Origin: Syntrophomonas sp. UBA4807
GTDB taxonomy: Bacteria; Bacillota; Syntrophomonadia; Syntrophomonadales; Syntrophomonadaceae
Direction: 5' to 3'
NCBI GenBank assembly: GCA_002402575.1
Contig: DHGD01000157.1
Span: 33,492-45,706, forward strand
Length of the DNA: 12,215 bases
Position 1 is the stretch's first letter. Each line of letters opens with the position of its first letter. A program made the position numbers and the translations under genes. The notes beneath the pieces were generated by a model. It worked only from the letters and a program-made list of their open reading frames with translations, searched no databases and was not told the DNA's origin. Below are positions 12,184 to 12,215 of this stretch, piece after piece.

Positions 12184-12215
12184 CAGCTGATTTGTCTTTT
12201 TCTACCGGGGCGTCT
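12176..12215 (-). CDS. C-terminal end of a gene entering from the right edge
   Basis: On the minus strand the frame reads DAPVEKDKSAAA and then TAA at 12178-12176, 28 bp before a strong terminator hairpin of the same orientation. The charged, alanine-rich tail is typical of a flexible C-terminus, but 12 residues are too few to name the protein. The terminator placement is the main evidence that this frame is real. Confidence 0.5.
   Translation of the reverse strand, partial: DAPVEKDKSAAA

Overview
The window looks like a chromosomal segment from a motile, probably endospore-forming Firmicute of the class Clostridia, perhaps a Syntrophomonas/Pelotomaculum-like lineage. The lineage is inference; the supporting genes are an NrdR repressor, a YlmC/YmxH sporulation-family PRC-barrel protein, flagellar rod genes behind a SigD-type promoter, a SigI/RsgI pair, an S-layer-homology (SLH) protein, an sdpRI-like pair, and a soluble histidine kinase whose H-box resembles sporulation kinases. 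Strong AGGAGG ribosome binding sites precede most genes. Nothing indicates a phage, an IS element or a recent island.

Layout. 1-398: 3' part of an unrecognised protein with two CxxC pairs. 399-681: intergenic, with a REP-like GGGGACA/TGTCCCC hairpin. 682-1507 (minus): nrdR and a ylmC-like gene. 1508-1748: divergent control region with a SigD-like promoter and a 14-bp inverted repeat. 1749-2893 (plus): flgG and a FlgJ-type rod-binding gene. 2935-4588 (minus): sigI-rsgI operon. 4740-6080 (minus): acidic SLH protein with its own terminator. 6230-7152 (minus): sdpR-like repressor and sdpI-like membrane protein, overlapping by 4 bp. Its promoter is near consensus and an AT-rich operator sits just downstream of it. 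7322-7771 (plus): Hsp20. 7821-8056: promoter and structured leader. 8057-9265 (plus): CDF metal exporter with a manganese-type site. 9266-9629: control region with a consensus sigma-54 promoter and an upstream dyad. 9630-9998 (plus): small unrecognised protein with a duplicated LAYFYxxGGPV motif. 10146-11810 (minus): REC-PAS-HisKA-HATPase hybrid kinase. 11811-12215: intergenic DNA, a terminator, and the last 12 codons of another minus-strand gene.

The most promising undescribed item is the module at 9417-10111. It is a single small gene with a matching sigma-54 -24/-12 element, an operator-like dyad about 150 bp upstream, and its own strong terminator. The second is the roughly 148-nt leader of the CDF gene, whose ends can pair over a long range and which resembles no metal riboswitch I can recall. 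The SigI/RsgI pair beside an SLH gene, and the SigD-type promoter with an inverted repeat shared by divergent genes, suggest cell-envelope and motility control. Genes appear as short independent transcription units, most closed by recognisable hairpins.
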